The notes under the pieces were generated by a model, which was given only the letters and a program-made list of their open reading frames with translations, was not told the origin of the DNA and did no database searches. Shown here piece after piece: positions 50,300-63,975 of a stretch of 64,000 nucleotides of DNA. The stretch lies in NCBI GenBank assembly GCA_028622995.1, contig JAJQJQ010000025.1:620001-684000 (forward strand), given 5' to 3'. The DNA is from Panagrolaimus kolymaensis (taxonomy: Eukaryota; Nematoda; Chromadorea; Rhabditida; Panagrolaimidae). The position numbers and the translations under genes were made by a program. How positions within the stretch are numbered: position 1 is the first letter of the stretch; every line of letters starts with the position of its first letter.

Positions 50300-52730
50300 T
50301 TGAATCAAATGCAAGGCAGATATTGAGTACAAATTTAAGGTTAAAATATGCAACTCGAAAAAGTGCATTCAAAAATTTCTTTTATTTGATTTTCTTCACA
50401 GAAAACCATTTTTATAATTAGTTTTTAGGATTCTGTGAAGTTTCGAATTTGTTGAATCAAATGCAAGGCAGATATTGAGTACAAATTTAAGGTTAAAATA
50501 TGCAACTCGAAAGAATGCATTCAAAAATTTCTTTTATTTGATTTTCTTCACAGAAAACCATTTTTATAATTAGTTTTTAGGATTCTGTGAAGTTTCGAAT
50601 TTGTTGAATCAAAAGCAAGGCAGATATTGAGTACAAATTTAAGGTTAAAATATGTAACTCGAAAAAGTGCATTGAAAAATTTCTTTTATTTGATTTTCTT
50701 CACAGAAAACCATTTTTATAATTAGTTTTAAGGATTCTGTGAAGTTTCGAATTTGTTGAATCAAATGCAAGGCAGATATTGAGTACAAATTTAAGGTTTA
50801 AATATGCAACTCGAAAAAGTGCATTCAAAAATTTCTTTTATTTGATTTTCTTCACAGAAAACCATTTTTATAATTAGTTTTTAGGATTCTGTGAAGTTTC
50901 GAATTTGTTGAATCAAATGCAAGGCAGATATTGAGTACAAATTTAAGGTTAAAATATGCAACTCGAAAAAGTGCATTGAAAAATTTCTTTTATTTGATTT
51001 TCTTCACAGAAAACCATTTTTATAATTAGTTTTAAGGATTCTGTGAAGTTTCGAATTTGTTGAATCAAATGCAAGGCAGATATTGAGTACAAATTTAAGG
51101 TTAAAATATGCAACTCGAAAAAGTGCATTGAAAAATTTCTTTTATTTGATTTTCTTCACAGAAAACCATTTTTATAATTAGTTTTAAGGATTCTGTGAAG
51201 TTTCGAATTTGTTGAATCAAATGCAAGGCAGATATTGAGTACAAATTTAAGGTTTAAATATGCAACTCGAAAAAGTGCATTCAAAAATTTCTTTTATTTG
51301 ATTTTCTTCACAGAAAACCATTTTTATAATTAGTTTTTAGGATTCTGTGAAGTTTCGAATTTGTTGAATCAAATGCAATCCAGATATTGAGTACAAATTT
51401 AAGGTTTAAATATGCAACTCGAAAAAGTGCATTCAAAAATTTCTTTTATTTGATTTTCTTCACAGAAAACCATTTTTATAATTAGTTTTTAGGATTCTGT
51501 GAAGTTTCGAATTTGTTGAATCAAATGCAAGGCAGATATTGAGTACAAATTTAAGGTTTAAATATGCAACTCGAAAAAGTGCATTCAAAAATTTCTTTTA
51601 TTTGATTTTCTTCACAGAAAACCATTTTTATAATTAGTTTTTAGGATTCTGTGAAGTTTCGAATTTGTTGAATCAAATGCAAGGCAGATATTGAGTACAA
51701 ATTTAAGGTTAAAATATGCAACTCGAAAGAATGCATTCAAAAATTTCTTTTATTTGATTTTCTTCACAGAAAACCATTTTTATAATTAGTTTTTAGGATT
51801 CTGTGAAGTTTCGAATTTGTTGAATCAAATGCAAGGCAGATATTGAGTACAAATTTAAGGTTTAAATATGCAACTCGAAAAAGTGCATTCAAAAATTTCT
51901 TTTATTTGATTTTCTTCACAGAAAACCATTTTTATAATTAGTTTTTAGGATTCTGTGAAGTTTCGAATTTGTTGAATCAAATGCAAGGCAGATATTGAGT
52001 ACAAATTTAAGGTTAAAATATGCAACTCGAAAAAGTGCATTCAAAAATTTCTTTTATTTGATTTTCTTCACAGAAAACCATTTTTATAATTAGTTTTTAG
52101 GATTCTGTGAAGTTTCGAATTTGTTGAATCAAATGCAAGGCAGATATTGAGTACAAATTTAAGGTTTAAATATGCAACTCGAAAAAGTGCATTCAAAAAT
52201 TTCTTTTATTTGATTTTCTTCACAGAAAACCATTTTTATAATTAGTTTTAAGGATTCTGTGAAGTTTCGAATTTGTTGAATCAAATGCAAGGCAGATATT
52301 GAGTACAAATTTAAGGTTTAAATATGCAACTCGAAAAAGTGCATTCAAAAATTTCTTTTATTTGATTTTCTTCACAGAAAACCATTTTTATAATTAGTTT
52401 TTTGGATTCTGTGAAGTTTCGAATTTGTTGAATCAAATGCAAGGCAGATATTGAGTACAAATTTAAGGTTTAAATATGCAACTCGAAAAAGTGCATTCAA
52501 AAATTTCTTTTATTTGATTTTCTTCACAGAAAACCATTTTTATAATTAGTTTTAAGGATTCTGTGAAGTTTCGAATTTGTTGAATCAAATGCAAGGCAGA
52601 TATTGAGTACAAATTTAAGGTTTAAATATGCAACTCGAAAAAGTGCATTCAAAAATTTCTTTTATTTGATTTTCTTCACAGAAAACCATTTTTATAATTA
52701 GTTTTAGGATTCTGTGAAGTTTCGAATTTG
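50300..52730 (+). repeat. 16-monomer block, left copy of a 28-monomer-spaced duplication
   Basis: The block matches 54554-56984 monomer by monomer at an offset of 4254 bp (28 x 152 minus 2). It includes a private tatgtaactc (50651 and 54905), two consecutive cattgaaaa/ttttaagg monomers, a gcaatccag monomer and a final 151-bp monomer. The only difference I saw is tttttagg against ttttttgg near 52400. Confidence 0.85.
50908..52123 (+). repeat. 8-monomer block, copy 1 of 3 (cattg pair plus gcaatccag)
   Basis: Two cattgaaaa/ttttaagg monomers, then tttaaat, gcaatccag with tttaaat, tttaaat, gaaagaatgc, tttaaat and ttaaaat. The gcaatccag marks at 51379, 53961 and 55633 are 2582 bp (17 x 152 minus 2) and 1672 bp (11 x 152) apart. 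Confidence 0.85.
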
Positions 52731-53033
52731 TTGAATCAAATGCAAGGCAGATATTGAGTACAAATTTAAGGTTAAAATATGCAACTCGAAAAAGTGCATT
52801 CAAAAATTTCTTTTATTTGATTTTCTTCACAGAAAACCATTTTTATAATTAGTTTTAAGGATTCTGTGAAGTTTCGAATTTGTTGAATCAAATGCAAGGC
52901 AGATATTGAGTACAAATTTAAGGTTTAAATATGCAACTCGAAAAAGTGCATTCAAAAATTTCTTTTATTTGATTTTCTTCACAGAAAACCATTTTTATAA
53001 TTAGTTTTAGGATTCTGTGAAGTTTCGAATTTG
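52580..53033 (+). repeat. Pair of 151-bp monomers in a duplicated 303-bp dimer
   Basis: Monomers at 52580-52730 and 52883-53033 both lack one T in the loop run (52701-52709 and 53001-53011). A full-length ttttaagg monomer lies between them. The 303-bp spacing (2 x 152 minus 1) shows the deletion was copied with its dimer rather than arising twice. Confidence 0.85.
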
Positions 53034-53489
53034 TTGAATCAAATGCAAGGCAGATATTGAGTACAAATTTAAGGTTAAAATATGCAACTCGAAAAAGTGC
53101 ATTCAAAAATTTCTTTTATTTGATTTTCTTCACAGAAAACCATTTTTATAATAAGTTTTTAGGATTCTGTGAAGTTTCGAATTTGTTGAATCAAATGCAA
53201 GGCAGATATTGAGTACAAATTTAAGGTTAAAATATGCAACTCGAAAAAGTGCATTCAAAAATTTCTTTTATTTGATTTTCTTCACAGAAAACCATTTTTA
53301 TAATTAGTTTTTAGGATTCTGTGAAGTTTCGAATTTGTTGAATCAAATGCAAGGCAGATATTGAGTACAAATTTAAGGTTAAAATATGCAACTCGAAAAA
53401 GTGCATTCAAAAATTTCTTTTATTTGATTTTCTTCACAGAAAACCATTTTTATAATTAGTTTTTAGGATTCTGTGAAGTTTCGAATTTG

Positions 53490-54705
53490 TTGAATCAAAT
53501 GCAAGGCAGATATTGAGTACAAATTTAAGGTTAAAATATGCAACTCGAAAAAGTGCATTGAAAAATTTCTTTTATTTGATTTTCTTCACAGAAAACCATT
53601 TTTATAATTAGTTTTAAGGATTCTGTGAAGTTTCGAAATTGTTGAATCAAATGCAAGGCAGATATTGAGTACAAATTTAAGGTTAAAATATGCAACTCGA
53701 AAAAGTGCATTGAAAAATTTCTTTTATTTGATTTTCTTCACAGAAAACCATTTTTATAATTAGTTTTAAGGATTCTGTGAAGTTTCGAATTTGTTGAATC
53801 AAATGCAAGGCAGATATTGAGTACAAATTTAAGGTTTAAATATGCAACTCGAAAAAGTGCATTCAAAAATTTCTTTTATTTGATTTTCTTCACAGAAAAC
53901 CATTTTTATAATTAGTTTTTAGGATTCTGTGAAGTTTCGAATTTGTTGAATCAAATGCAATCCAGATATTGAGTACAAATTTAAGGTTTAAATATGCAAC
54001 TCGAAAAAGTGCATTCAAAAATTTCTTTTATTTGATTTTCTTCACAGAAAACCATTTTTATAATTAGTTTTTAGGATTCTGTGAAGTTTCGAATTTGTTG
54101 AATCAAATGCAAGGCAGATATTGAGTACAAATTTAAGGTTTAAATATGCAACTCGAAAAAGTGCATTCAAAAATTTCTTTTATTTGATTTTCTTCACAGA
54201 AAACCATTTTTATAATTAGTTTTTAGGATTCTGTGAAGTTTCGAATTTGTTGAATCAAATGCAAGGCAGATATTGAGTACAAATTTAAGGTTAAAATATG
54301 CAACTCGAAAGAATGCATTCAAAAATTTCTTTTATTTGATTTTCTTCACAGAAAACCATTTTTATAATTAGTTTTTAGGATTCTGTGAAGTTTCGAATTT
54401 GTTGAATCAAATGCAAGGCAGATATTGAGTACAAATTTAAGGTTTAAATATGCAACTCGAAAAAGTGCATTCAAAAATTTCTTTTATTTGATTTTCTTCA
54501 CAGAAAACCATTTTTATAATTAGTTTTTAGGATTCTGTGAAGTTTCGAATTTGTTGAATCAAATGCAAGGCAGATATTGAGTACAAATTTAAGGTTAAAA
54601 TATGCAACTCGAAAAAGTGCATTCAAAAATTTCTTTTATTTGATTTTCTTCACAGAAAACCATTTTTATAATTAGTTTTTAGGATTCTGTGAAGTTTCGA
54701 ATTTG
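53490..54705 (+). repeat. 8-monomer block, copy 2 of 3
   Basis: Same eight-slot order as 50908-52123. The first monomer ends with a private tcgaaatt near 53633. It is followed by a gaaagaatgc monomer and the tatgtaactc monomer, so copies 2 and 3 lie in an 11-monomer (1672-bp) tandem. Confidence 0.85.
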
Positions 54706-56984
54706 TTGAATCAAATGCAAGGCAGATATTGAGTACAAATTTAAGGTTAAAATATGCAACTCGAAAGAATGCATTCAAAAATTTCTTTTATTTGATTTTC
54801 TTCACAGAAAACCATTTTTATAATTAGTTTTTAGGATTCTGTGAAGTTTCGAATTTGTTGAATCAAAAGCAAGGCAGATATTGAGTACAAATTTAAGGTT
54901 AAAATATGTAACTCGAAAAAGTGCATTGAAAAATTTCTTTTATTTGATTTTCTTCACAGAAAACCATTTTTATAATTAGTTTTAAGGATTCTGTGAAGTT
55001 TCGAATTTGTTGAATCAAATGCAAGGCAGATATTGAGTACAAATTTAAGGTTTAAATATGCAACTCGAAAAAGTGCATTCAAAAATTTCTTTTATTTGAT
55101 TTTCTTCACAGAAAACCATTTTTATAATTAGTTTTTAGGATTCTGTGAAGTTTCGAATTTGTTGAATCAAATGCAAGGCAGATATTGAGTACAAATTTAA
55201 GGTTAAAATATGCAACTCGAAAAAGTGCATTGAAAAATTTCTTTTATTTGATTTTCTTCACAGAAAACCATTTTTATAATTAGTTTTAAGGATTCTGTGA
55301 AGTTTCGAATTTGTTGAATCAAATGCAAGGCAGATATTGAGTACAAATTTAAGGTTAAAATATGCAACTCGAAAAAGTGCATTGAAAAATTTCTTTTATT
55401 TGATTTTCTTCACAGAAAACCATTTTTATAATTAGTTTTAAGGATTCTGTGAAGTTTCGAATTTGTTGAATCAAATGCAAGGCAGATATTGAGTACAAAT
55501 TTAAGGTTTAAATATGCAACTCGAAAAAGTGCATTCAAAAATTTCTTTTATTTGATTTTCTTCACAGAAAACCATTTTTATAATTAGTTTTTAGGATTCT
55601 GTGAAGTTTCGAATTTGTTGAATCAAATGCAATCCAGATATTGAGTACAAATTTAAGGTTTAAATATGCAACTCGAAAAAGTGCATTCAAAAATTTCTTT
55701 TATTTGATTTTCTTCACAGAAAACCATTTTTATAATTAGTTTTTAGGATTCTGTGAAGTTTCGAATTTGTTGAATCAAATGCAAGGCAGATATTGAGTAC
55801 AAATTTAAGGTTTAAATATGCAACTCGAAAAAGTGCATTCAAAAATTTCTTTTATTTGATTTTCTTCACAGAAAACCATTTTTATAATTAGTTTTTAGGA
55901 TTCTGTGAAGTTTCGAATTTGTTGAATCAAATGCAAGGCAGATATTGAGTACAAATTTAAGGTTAAAATATGCAACTCGAAAGAATGCATTCAAAAATTT
56001 CTTTTATTTGATTTTCTTCACAGAAAACCATTTTTATAATTAGTTTTTAGGATTCTGTGAAGTTTCGAATTTGTTGAATCAAATGCAAGGCAGATATTGA
56101 GTACAAATTTAAGGTTTAAATATGCAACTCGAAAAAGTGCATTCAAAAATTTCTTTTATTTGATTTTCTTCACAGAAAACCATTTTTATAATTAGTTTTT
56201 AGGATTCTGTGAAGTTTCGAATTTGTTGAATCAAATGCAAGGCAGATATTGAGTACAAATTTAAGGTTAAAATATGCAACTCGAAAAAGTGCATTCAAAA
56301 ATTTCTTTTATTTGATTTTCTTCACAGAAAACCATTTTTATAATTAGTTTTTAGGATTCTGTGAAGTTTCGAATTTGTTGAATCAAATGCAAGGCAGATA
56401 TTGAGTACAAATTTAAGGTTTAAATATGCAACTCGAAAAAGTGCATTCAAAAATTTCTTTTATTTGATTTTCTTCACAGAAAACCATTTTTATAATTAGT
56501 TTTAAGGATTCTGTGAAGTTTCGAATTTGTTGAATCAAATGCAAGGCAGATATTGAGTACAAATTTAAGGTTTAAATATGCAACTCGAAAAAGTGCATTC
56601 AAAAATTTCTTTTATTTGATTTTCTTCACAGAAAACCATTTTTATAATTAGTTTTTAGGATTCTGTGAAGTTTCGAATTTGTTGAATCAAATGCAAGGCA
56701 GATATTGAGTACAAATTTAAGGTTTAAATATGCAACTCGAAAAAGTGCATTCAAAAATTTCTTTTATTTGATTTTCTTCACAGAAAACCATTTTTATAAT
56801 TAGTTTTAAGGATTCTGTGAAGTTTCGAATTTGTTGAATCAAATGCAAGGCAGATATTGAGTACAAATTTAAGGTTTAAATATGCAACTCGAAAAAGTGC
56901 ATTCAAAAATTTCTTTTATTTGATTTTCTTCACAGAAAACCATTTTTATAATTAGTTTTAGGATTCTGTGAAGTTTCGAATTTG
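54554..56984 (+). repeat. 16-monomer block, right copy of the 28-monomer-spaced duplication
   Basis: It matches 50300-52730 in every slot, including the terminal 151-bp monomer at 56834-56984. Because copies 1 and 2 of the eight-monomer block are nested in and between these units, at least two rounds of duplication are required. Confidence 0.85.
55162..56377 (+). repeat. 8-monomer block, copy 3 of 3
   Basis: Same eight-slot order as the two copies to the left. It is part of the longer match to 50300-52730. Confidence 0.85.
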
Positions 56985-57895
56985 TTGAATCAAATGCAAG
57001 GCAGATATTGAGTACAAATTTAAGGTTTAAATATGCAACTCGAAAAAGTGCATTCAAAAATTTCTTTTATTTGATTTTCTTCACAGAAAACCATTTTTAT
57101 AATTAGTTTTTAGGATTCTGTGAAGTTTCGAATTTGTTGAATCAAATGCAAGGCAGATATTGAGTACAAATTTAAGGTTTAAATATGCAACTCGAAAAAG
57201 TGCATTCAAAAATTTCTTTTATTTGATTTTCTTCACAGAAAACCATTTTTATAATTAGTTTTAAGGATTCTGTGAAGTTTCGAATTTGTTGAATCAAATG
57301 CAAGGCAGATATTGAGTACAAATTTAAGGTTTAAATATGCAACTCGAAAAAGTGCATTCAAAAATTTCTTTTATTTGATTTTCTTCACAGAAAACCATTT
57401 TTATAATTAGTTTTTAGGATTCTGTGAAGTTTCGAATTTGTTGAATCAAATGCAAGGCAGATATTGAGTACAAATTTAAGGTTTAAATATGCAACTCGAA
57501 AAAGTGCATTCAAAAATTTCTTTTATTTGATTTTCTTCACAGAAAACCATTTTTATAATTAGTTTTAAGGATTCTGTGAAGTTTCGAATTTGTTGAATCA
57601 AATGCAAGGCAGATATTGAGTACAAATTTAAGGTTTAAATATGCAACTCGAAAAAGTGCATTCAAAAATTTCTTTTATTTGATTTTCTTCACAGAAAACC
57701 ATTTTTATAATTAGTTTTAAGGATTCTGTGAAGTTTCGAATTTGTTGAATCAAATGCAAGGCAGATATTGAGTACAAATTTAAGGTTTAAATATGCAACT
57801 CGAAAAAGTGCATTCAAAAATTTCTTTTATTTGATTTTCTTCACAGAAAACCATTTTTATAATTAGTTTTAGGATTCTGTGAAGTTTCGAATTTG
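56378..57895 (+). repeat. 5-6-monomer repeat ending in 151-bp monomers
   Basis: A run of tttaaat monomers, alternating ttttaagg and tttttagg, ends in a 1-bp-deleted monomer at 56834 and again at 57745. The spacing is 911 bp (6 x 152 minus 1). The second run has one extra ttttaagg monomer (57593). It is best explained by copying of the 56.4-57.0 kb segment. Confidence 0.75.
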
Positions 57896-58503
57896 TTGAA
57901 TCAAAAGCAAGGCAGATATTGAGTACAAATTTAAGGTTAAAATATGCAACTCGAAAAAGTGCATTCAAAAATTTCTTTTATTTGATTTTCTTCACAGAAA
58001 ACCATTTTTATAATTAGTTTTTAGGATTCTGTGAAGTTTCGAATTTGTTGAATCAAATGCAAGGCAGATATTGAGTACAAATTTAAGGTTTAAATATGCA
58101 ACTCGAAAAAGTGCATTCAAAAATTTCTTTTATTTGATTTTCTTCACAGAAAACCATTTTTATAATTAGTTTTTAGGATTCTGTGAAGTTTCGAATTTGT
58201 TGAATCAAATGCAAGGCAGATATTGAGTACAAATTTAAGGTTTAAATATGCAACTCGAAAAAGTGCATTCAAAAATTTCTTTTATTTGATTTTCTTCACA
58301 GAAAACCATTTTTATAATTAGTTTTTAGGATTCTGTGAAGTTTCGAATTTGTTGAATCAAATGCAAGGCAGATATTGAGTTCAAATTTAAGGTTAAAATA
58401 TGCAACTCGAAAGAATGCATTCAAAAATTTCTTTTATTTGATTTTCTTCACAGAAAACCATTTTTATAATTAGTTTTTAGGATTCTGTGAAGTTTCGAAT
58501 TTG

Positions 58504-60783
58504 TTGAATCAAATGCAAGGCAGATATTGAGTACAAATTTAAGGTTTAAATATGCAACTCGAAAAAGTGCATTCAAAAATTTCTTTTATTTGATTTTCTT
58601 CACAGAAAACCATTTTTATAATTAGTTTTTAGGATTCTGTGAAGTTTCGAATTTGTTGAATCAAAAGCAAGGCAGATATTGAGTACAAATTTAAGGTTAA
58701 AATATGCAACTCGAAAAAGTGCATTCAAAAATTTCTTTTATTTGATTTTCTTCACAGAAAACCATTTTTATAATTAGTTTTTAGGATTCTGTGAAGTTTC
58801 GAATTTGTTGAATCAAATGCAAGGCAGATATTGAGTACAAATTTAAGGTTAAAAAATGCAACTCGAAAAAGTGCATTCAAAAATTTCTTTTATTTGATTT
58901 TCTTCACAGAAAACCATTTTTATAATTAGTTTTTAGGATTCTGTGAAGTTTCGAATTTGTTGAATCAAATGCAAGGCAGATATTGAGTACAAATTTAAGG
59001 TTTAAATATGCAACTCGAAAAAGTGCATTCAAAAATTTCTTTTATTTGATTTTCTTCACAGAAAACCATTTTTATAATTAGTTTTTAGGATTCTGTGAAG
59101 TTTCGAATTTGTTGAATCAAATGCAAGGCAGATATTGAGTACAAATTTAAGGTTAAAATATGCAACTCGAAAGAATGCATTCAAAAATTTCTTTTATTTG
59201 ATTTTCTTCACAGAAAACCATTTTTATAATTAGTTTTTAGGATTCTGTGAAGTTTCGAATTTGTTGAATCAAATGCAAGGCAGATATTGAGTACAAATTT
59301 AAGGTTTAAATATGCAACTCGAAAAAGTGCATTCAAAAATTTCTTTTATTTGATTTTCTTCACAGAAAACCATTTTTATAATTAGTTTTTAGGATTCTGT
59401 GAAGTTTCGAATTTGTTGAATCAAAAGCAAGGCAGATATTGAGTACAAATTTAAGGTTAAAATATGCAACTCGAAAAAGTGCATTCAAAAATTTCTTTTA
59501 TTTGATTTTCTTCACAGAAAACCATTTTTATAATTAGTTTTTAGGATTCTGTGAAGTTTCGAATTTGTTGAATCAAATGCAAGGCAGATATTGAGTACAA
59601 ATTTAAGGTTAAAAAATGCAACTCGAAAAAGTGCATTCAAAAATTTCTTTTATTTGATTTTCTTCACAGAAAACCATTTTTATAATTAGTTTTTAGGATT
59701 CTGTGAAGTTTCGAATTTGTTGAATCAAATGCAAGGCAGATATTGAGTACAAATTTAAGGTTTAAATATGCAACTCGAAAAAGTGCATTCAAAAATTTCT
59801 TTTATTTGATTTTCTTCACAGAAAACCATTTTTATAATTAGTTTTTAGGATTCTGTGAAGTTTCGAATTTGTTGAATCAAATGCAAGGCAGATATTGAGT
59901 ACAAATTTAAGGTTAAAATATGCAACTCGAAAGAATGCATTCAAAAATTTCTTTTATTTGATTTTCTTCACAGAAAACCATTTTTATAATTAGTTTTTAG
60001 GATTCTGTGAAGTTTCGAATTTGTTGAATCAAATGCAAGGCAGATATTGAGTACAAATTTAAGGTTTAAATATGCAACTCGAAAAAGTGCATTCAAAAAT
60101 TTCTTTTATTTGATTTTCTTCACAGAAAACCATTTTTATAATTAGTTTTTAGGATTCTGTGAAGTTTCGAATTTGTTGAATCAAATGCAAGGCAGATATT
60201 GAGTACAAATTTAAGGTTAAAATATGCAACTCGAAAAAGTGCATTCAAAAATTTCTTTTATTTGATTTTCTTCACAGAAAACCATTTTTATAATTAGTTT
60301 TTAGGATTCTGTGAAGTTTCGAATTTGTTGAATCAAATGCAAGGCAGATATTGAGTACAAATTTAAGGTTAAAAAATGCAACTCGAAAAAGTGCATTCAA
60401 AAATTTCTTTTATTTGATTTTCTTCACAGAAAACCATTTTTATAATTAGTTTTTAGGATTCTGTGAAGTTTCGAATTTGTTGAATCAAATGCAAGGCAGA
60501 TATTGAGTACAAATTTAAGGTTTAAATATGCAACTCGAAAAAGTGCATTCAAAAATTTCTTTTATTTGATTTTCTTCACAGAAAACCATTTTTATAATTA
60601 GTTTTTAGGATTCTGTGAAGTTTCGAATTTGTTGAATCAAATGCAAGGCAGATATTGAGTACAAATTTAAGGTTTAAATATGCAACTCGAAAAAGTGCAT
60701 TCAAAAATTTCTTTTATTTGATTTTCTTCACAGAAAACCATTTTTATAATTAGTTTTTAGGATTCTGTGAAGTTTCGAATTTG
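58504..60783 (+). repeat. 5-monomer higher-order repeat (760 bp), two full copies and a third altered copy
   Basis: Order: tttaaat; caaaagc; ttaaaaaatg; tttaaat; gaaagaatgc. Copies are 58504-59263 and 59264-60023, with an altered third from 60024 (caaatgc in slot two, one extra tttaaat). The ttaaaaaatg marks fall at 58851, 59611 and 60371, exactly 760 bp apart. Confidence 0.9.
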
Positions 60784-63700
60784 TTGAATCAAATGCAAGG
60801 CAGATATTGAGTACAAATTTAAGGTTAAAATATGCAACTCGAAAGAATGCATTCAAAAATTTCTTTTATTTGATTTTCTTCACAGAAAACCATTTTTATA
60901 ATTAGTTTTTAGGATTCTGTGAAGTTTCGAATTTGTTGAATCAAATGCAAGGCAGATATTGAGTACAAATTTAAGGTTTAAATATGCAACTCGAAAAAGT
61001 GCATTCAAAAATTTCTTTTATTTGATTTTCTTCACAGAAAACCATTTTTATAATTAGTTTTTAGGATTCTGTGAAGTTTCGAATTTGTTGAATCAAATGC
61101 AAGGCAGATATTGAGTACAAATTTAAGGTTAAAATATGCAACTCGAAAGAATGCATTCAAAAATTTCTTTTATTTGATTTTCTTCACAGAAAACCATTTT
61201 TATAATTAGTTTTTAGGATTCTGTGAAGTTTCGAATTTGTTGAATCAAAAGCAAGGCAGATATTGAGTACAAATTTAAGGTTAAAATATGCAACTCGAAA
61301 GAATGCATTCAAAAATTTCTTTTATTTGATTTTCTTCACAGAAAACCATTTTTATAATTAGTTTTTAGGATTCTGTGAAGTTTCGAATTTGTTGAATCAA
61401 ATGCAAGGCAGATATTGAGTACAAATTTAAGGTTTAAATATGCAACTCGAAAAAGTGCATTCAAAAATTTCTTTTATTTGATTTTCTTCACAGAAAACTA
61501 TTTTTATAATTAGTTTTTAGGATTCTGTGAAGTTTCGAATTTGTTGAATCAAATGCAAGGCAGATATTGAGTACAAATTTAAGGTTAAAATATGCAACTC
61601 GAAAGAATGCATTCAAAAATTTCTTTTATTTGATTTTCTTCACAGAAAACCATTTTTATAATTAGTTTTTAGGATTCTGTGAAGTTTCGAATTTGTTGAA
61701 TCAAATGCAAGGCAGATATTGAGTACAAATTTAAGGTTTAAATATGCAACTCGAAAAAGTGCATTCAAAAATTTCTTTTATTTGATTTTCTTCACAGAAA
61801 ACCATTTTTATAATTAGTTTTTAGGATTCTGTGAAGTTTCGAATTTGTTGAATCAAAAGCAAGGCAGATATTGAGTACAAATTTAAGGTTAAAATATGCA
61901 ACTCGAAAAAGTGCATTCAAAAATTTCTTTTATTTGATTTTCTTCACAGAAAACCATTTTTATAATTAGTTTTTAGGATTCTGTGAAGTTTCGAATTTGT
62001 TGAATCAAATGCAAGGCAGATATTGAGTACAAATTTAAGGTTAAAAAATGCAACTCGAAAAAGTGCATTCAAAAATTTCTTTTATTTGATTTTCTTCACA
62101 GAAAACCATTTTTATAATTAGTTTTTAGGATTCTGTGAAGTTTCGAATTTGTTGAATCAAATGCAAGGCAGATATTGAGTACAAATTTAAGGTTAAAATA
62201 TGCAACTCGAAAGAATGCATTCAAAAATTTCTTTTATTTGATTTTCTTCACAGAAAACCATTTTTATAATTAGTTTTTAGGATTCTGTGAAGTTTCGAAT
62301 TTGTTGAATCAAAAGCAAGGCAGATATTGAGTACAAATTTAAGGTTAAAAAATGCAACTCGAAAAAGTGCATTCAAAAATTTCTTTTATTTGATTTTCTT
62401 CACAGAAAACCATTTTTATAATTAGTTTTTAGGATTCTGTGAAGTTTCGAATTTGTTGAATCAAATGCAAGGCAGATATTGAGTACAAATTTAAGGTTTA
62501 AATATGCAACTCGAAAAAGTGCATTCAAAAATTTCTTTTATTTGATTTTCTTCACAGAAAACCATTTTTATAATTAGTTTTTAGGATTCTGTGAAGTTTC
62601 GAATTTGTTGAATCAAAAGCAAGGCAGATATTGAGTACAAATTTAAGGTTAAAATATGCAACTCGAAAAAGTGCATTCAAAAATTTCTTTTATTTGATTT
62701 TCTTCACAGAAAACCATTTTTATAATTAGTTTTTAGGATTCTGTGAAGTTTCGAATTTGTTGAATCAAATGCAAGGCAGATATTGAGTACAAATTTAAGG
62801 TTAAAATATGCAACTCGAAAAAGTGCATTCAAAAATTTCTTTTATTTGATTTTCTTCACAGAAAACTATTTTTATAATTAGTTTTTAGGATTCTGTGAAG
62901 TTTCGAATTTGTTGAATCAAATGCAAGGCAGATATTGAGTACAAATTTAAGGTTAAAATATGCAACTCGAAAGAATGCATTCAAAAATTTCTTTTATTTG
63001 ATTTTCTTCACAGAAAACCATTTTTATAATTAGTTTTTAGGATTCTGTGAAGTTTCGAATTTGTTGAATCAAAAGCAAGGCAGATATTGAGTACAAATTT
63101 AAGGTTAAAATATGCAACTCGAAAGAATGCATTCAAAAATTTCTTTTATTTGATTTTCTTCACAGAAAACCATTTTTATAATTAGTTTTTAGGATTCTGT
63201 GAAGTTTCGAATTTGTTGAATCAAATGCAAGGCAGATATTGAGTACAAATTTAAGGTTTAAATATGCAACTCGAAAAAGTGCATTCAAAAATTTCTTTTA
63301 TTTGATTTTCTTCACAGAAAACCATTTTTATAATTAGTTTTTAGGATTCTGTGAAGTTTCGAATTTGTTGAATCAAATGCAAGGCAGATATTGAGTACAA
63401 ATTTAAGGTTAAAAAATGCAACTCGAAAAAGTGCATTCAAAAATTTCTTTTATTTGATTTTCTTCACAGAAAACCATTTTTATAATTAGTTTTTAGGATT
63501 CTGTGAAGTTTCGAATTTGTTGAATCAAATGCAAGGCAGATATTGAGTACAAATTTAAGGTTTAAATATGCAACTCGAAAAAGTGCATTCAAAAATTTCT
63601 TTTATTTGATTTTCTTCACAGAAAACCATTTTTATAATTAGTTTTTAGGATTCTGTGAAGTTTCGAATTTGTTGAATCAAATGCAAGGCAGATATTGAGT

Positions 63701-63975
63701 ACAAATTTAAGGTTAAAATATGCAACTCGAAAGAATGCATTCAAAAATTTCTTTTATTTGATTTTCTTCACAGAAAACCATTTTTATAATTAGTTTTTAG
63801 GATTCTGTGAAGTTTCGAATTTGTTGAATCAAATGCAAGGCAGATATTGAGTACAAATTTAAGGTTTAAATATGCAACTCGAAAAAGTGCATTCAAAAAT
63901 TTCTTTTATTTGATTTTCTTCACAGAAAACCATTTTTATAATTAGTTTTTAGGATTCTGTGAAGTTTCGAATTTG
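60784..63975 (+). repeat. Right-hand domain, shuffled derivatives of the 5-mer
   Basis: Twenty-one B monomers use the same building blocks as the 5-mer in altered order. The ttaaaaaatg marks continue at 62043, 62347 and 63411 (spacings of 11, 2 and 7 monomers). A caaaagc plus gaaagaatgc monomer at 61240 recurs at 63064 (12 monomers). An aaaactattt change occurs at 61497 and 62865. Confidence 0.75.
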
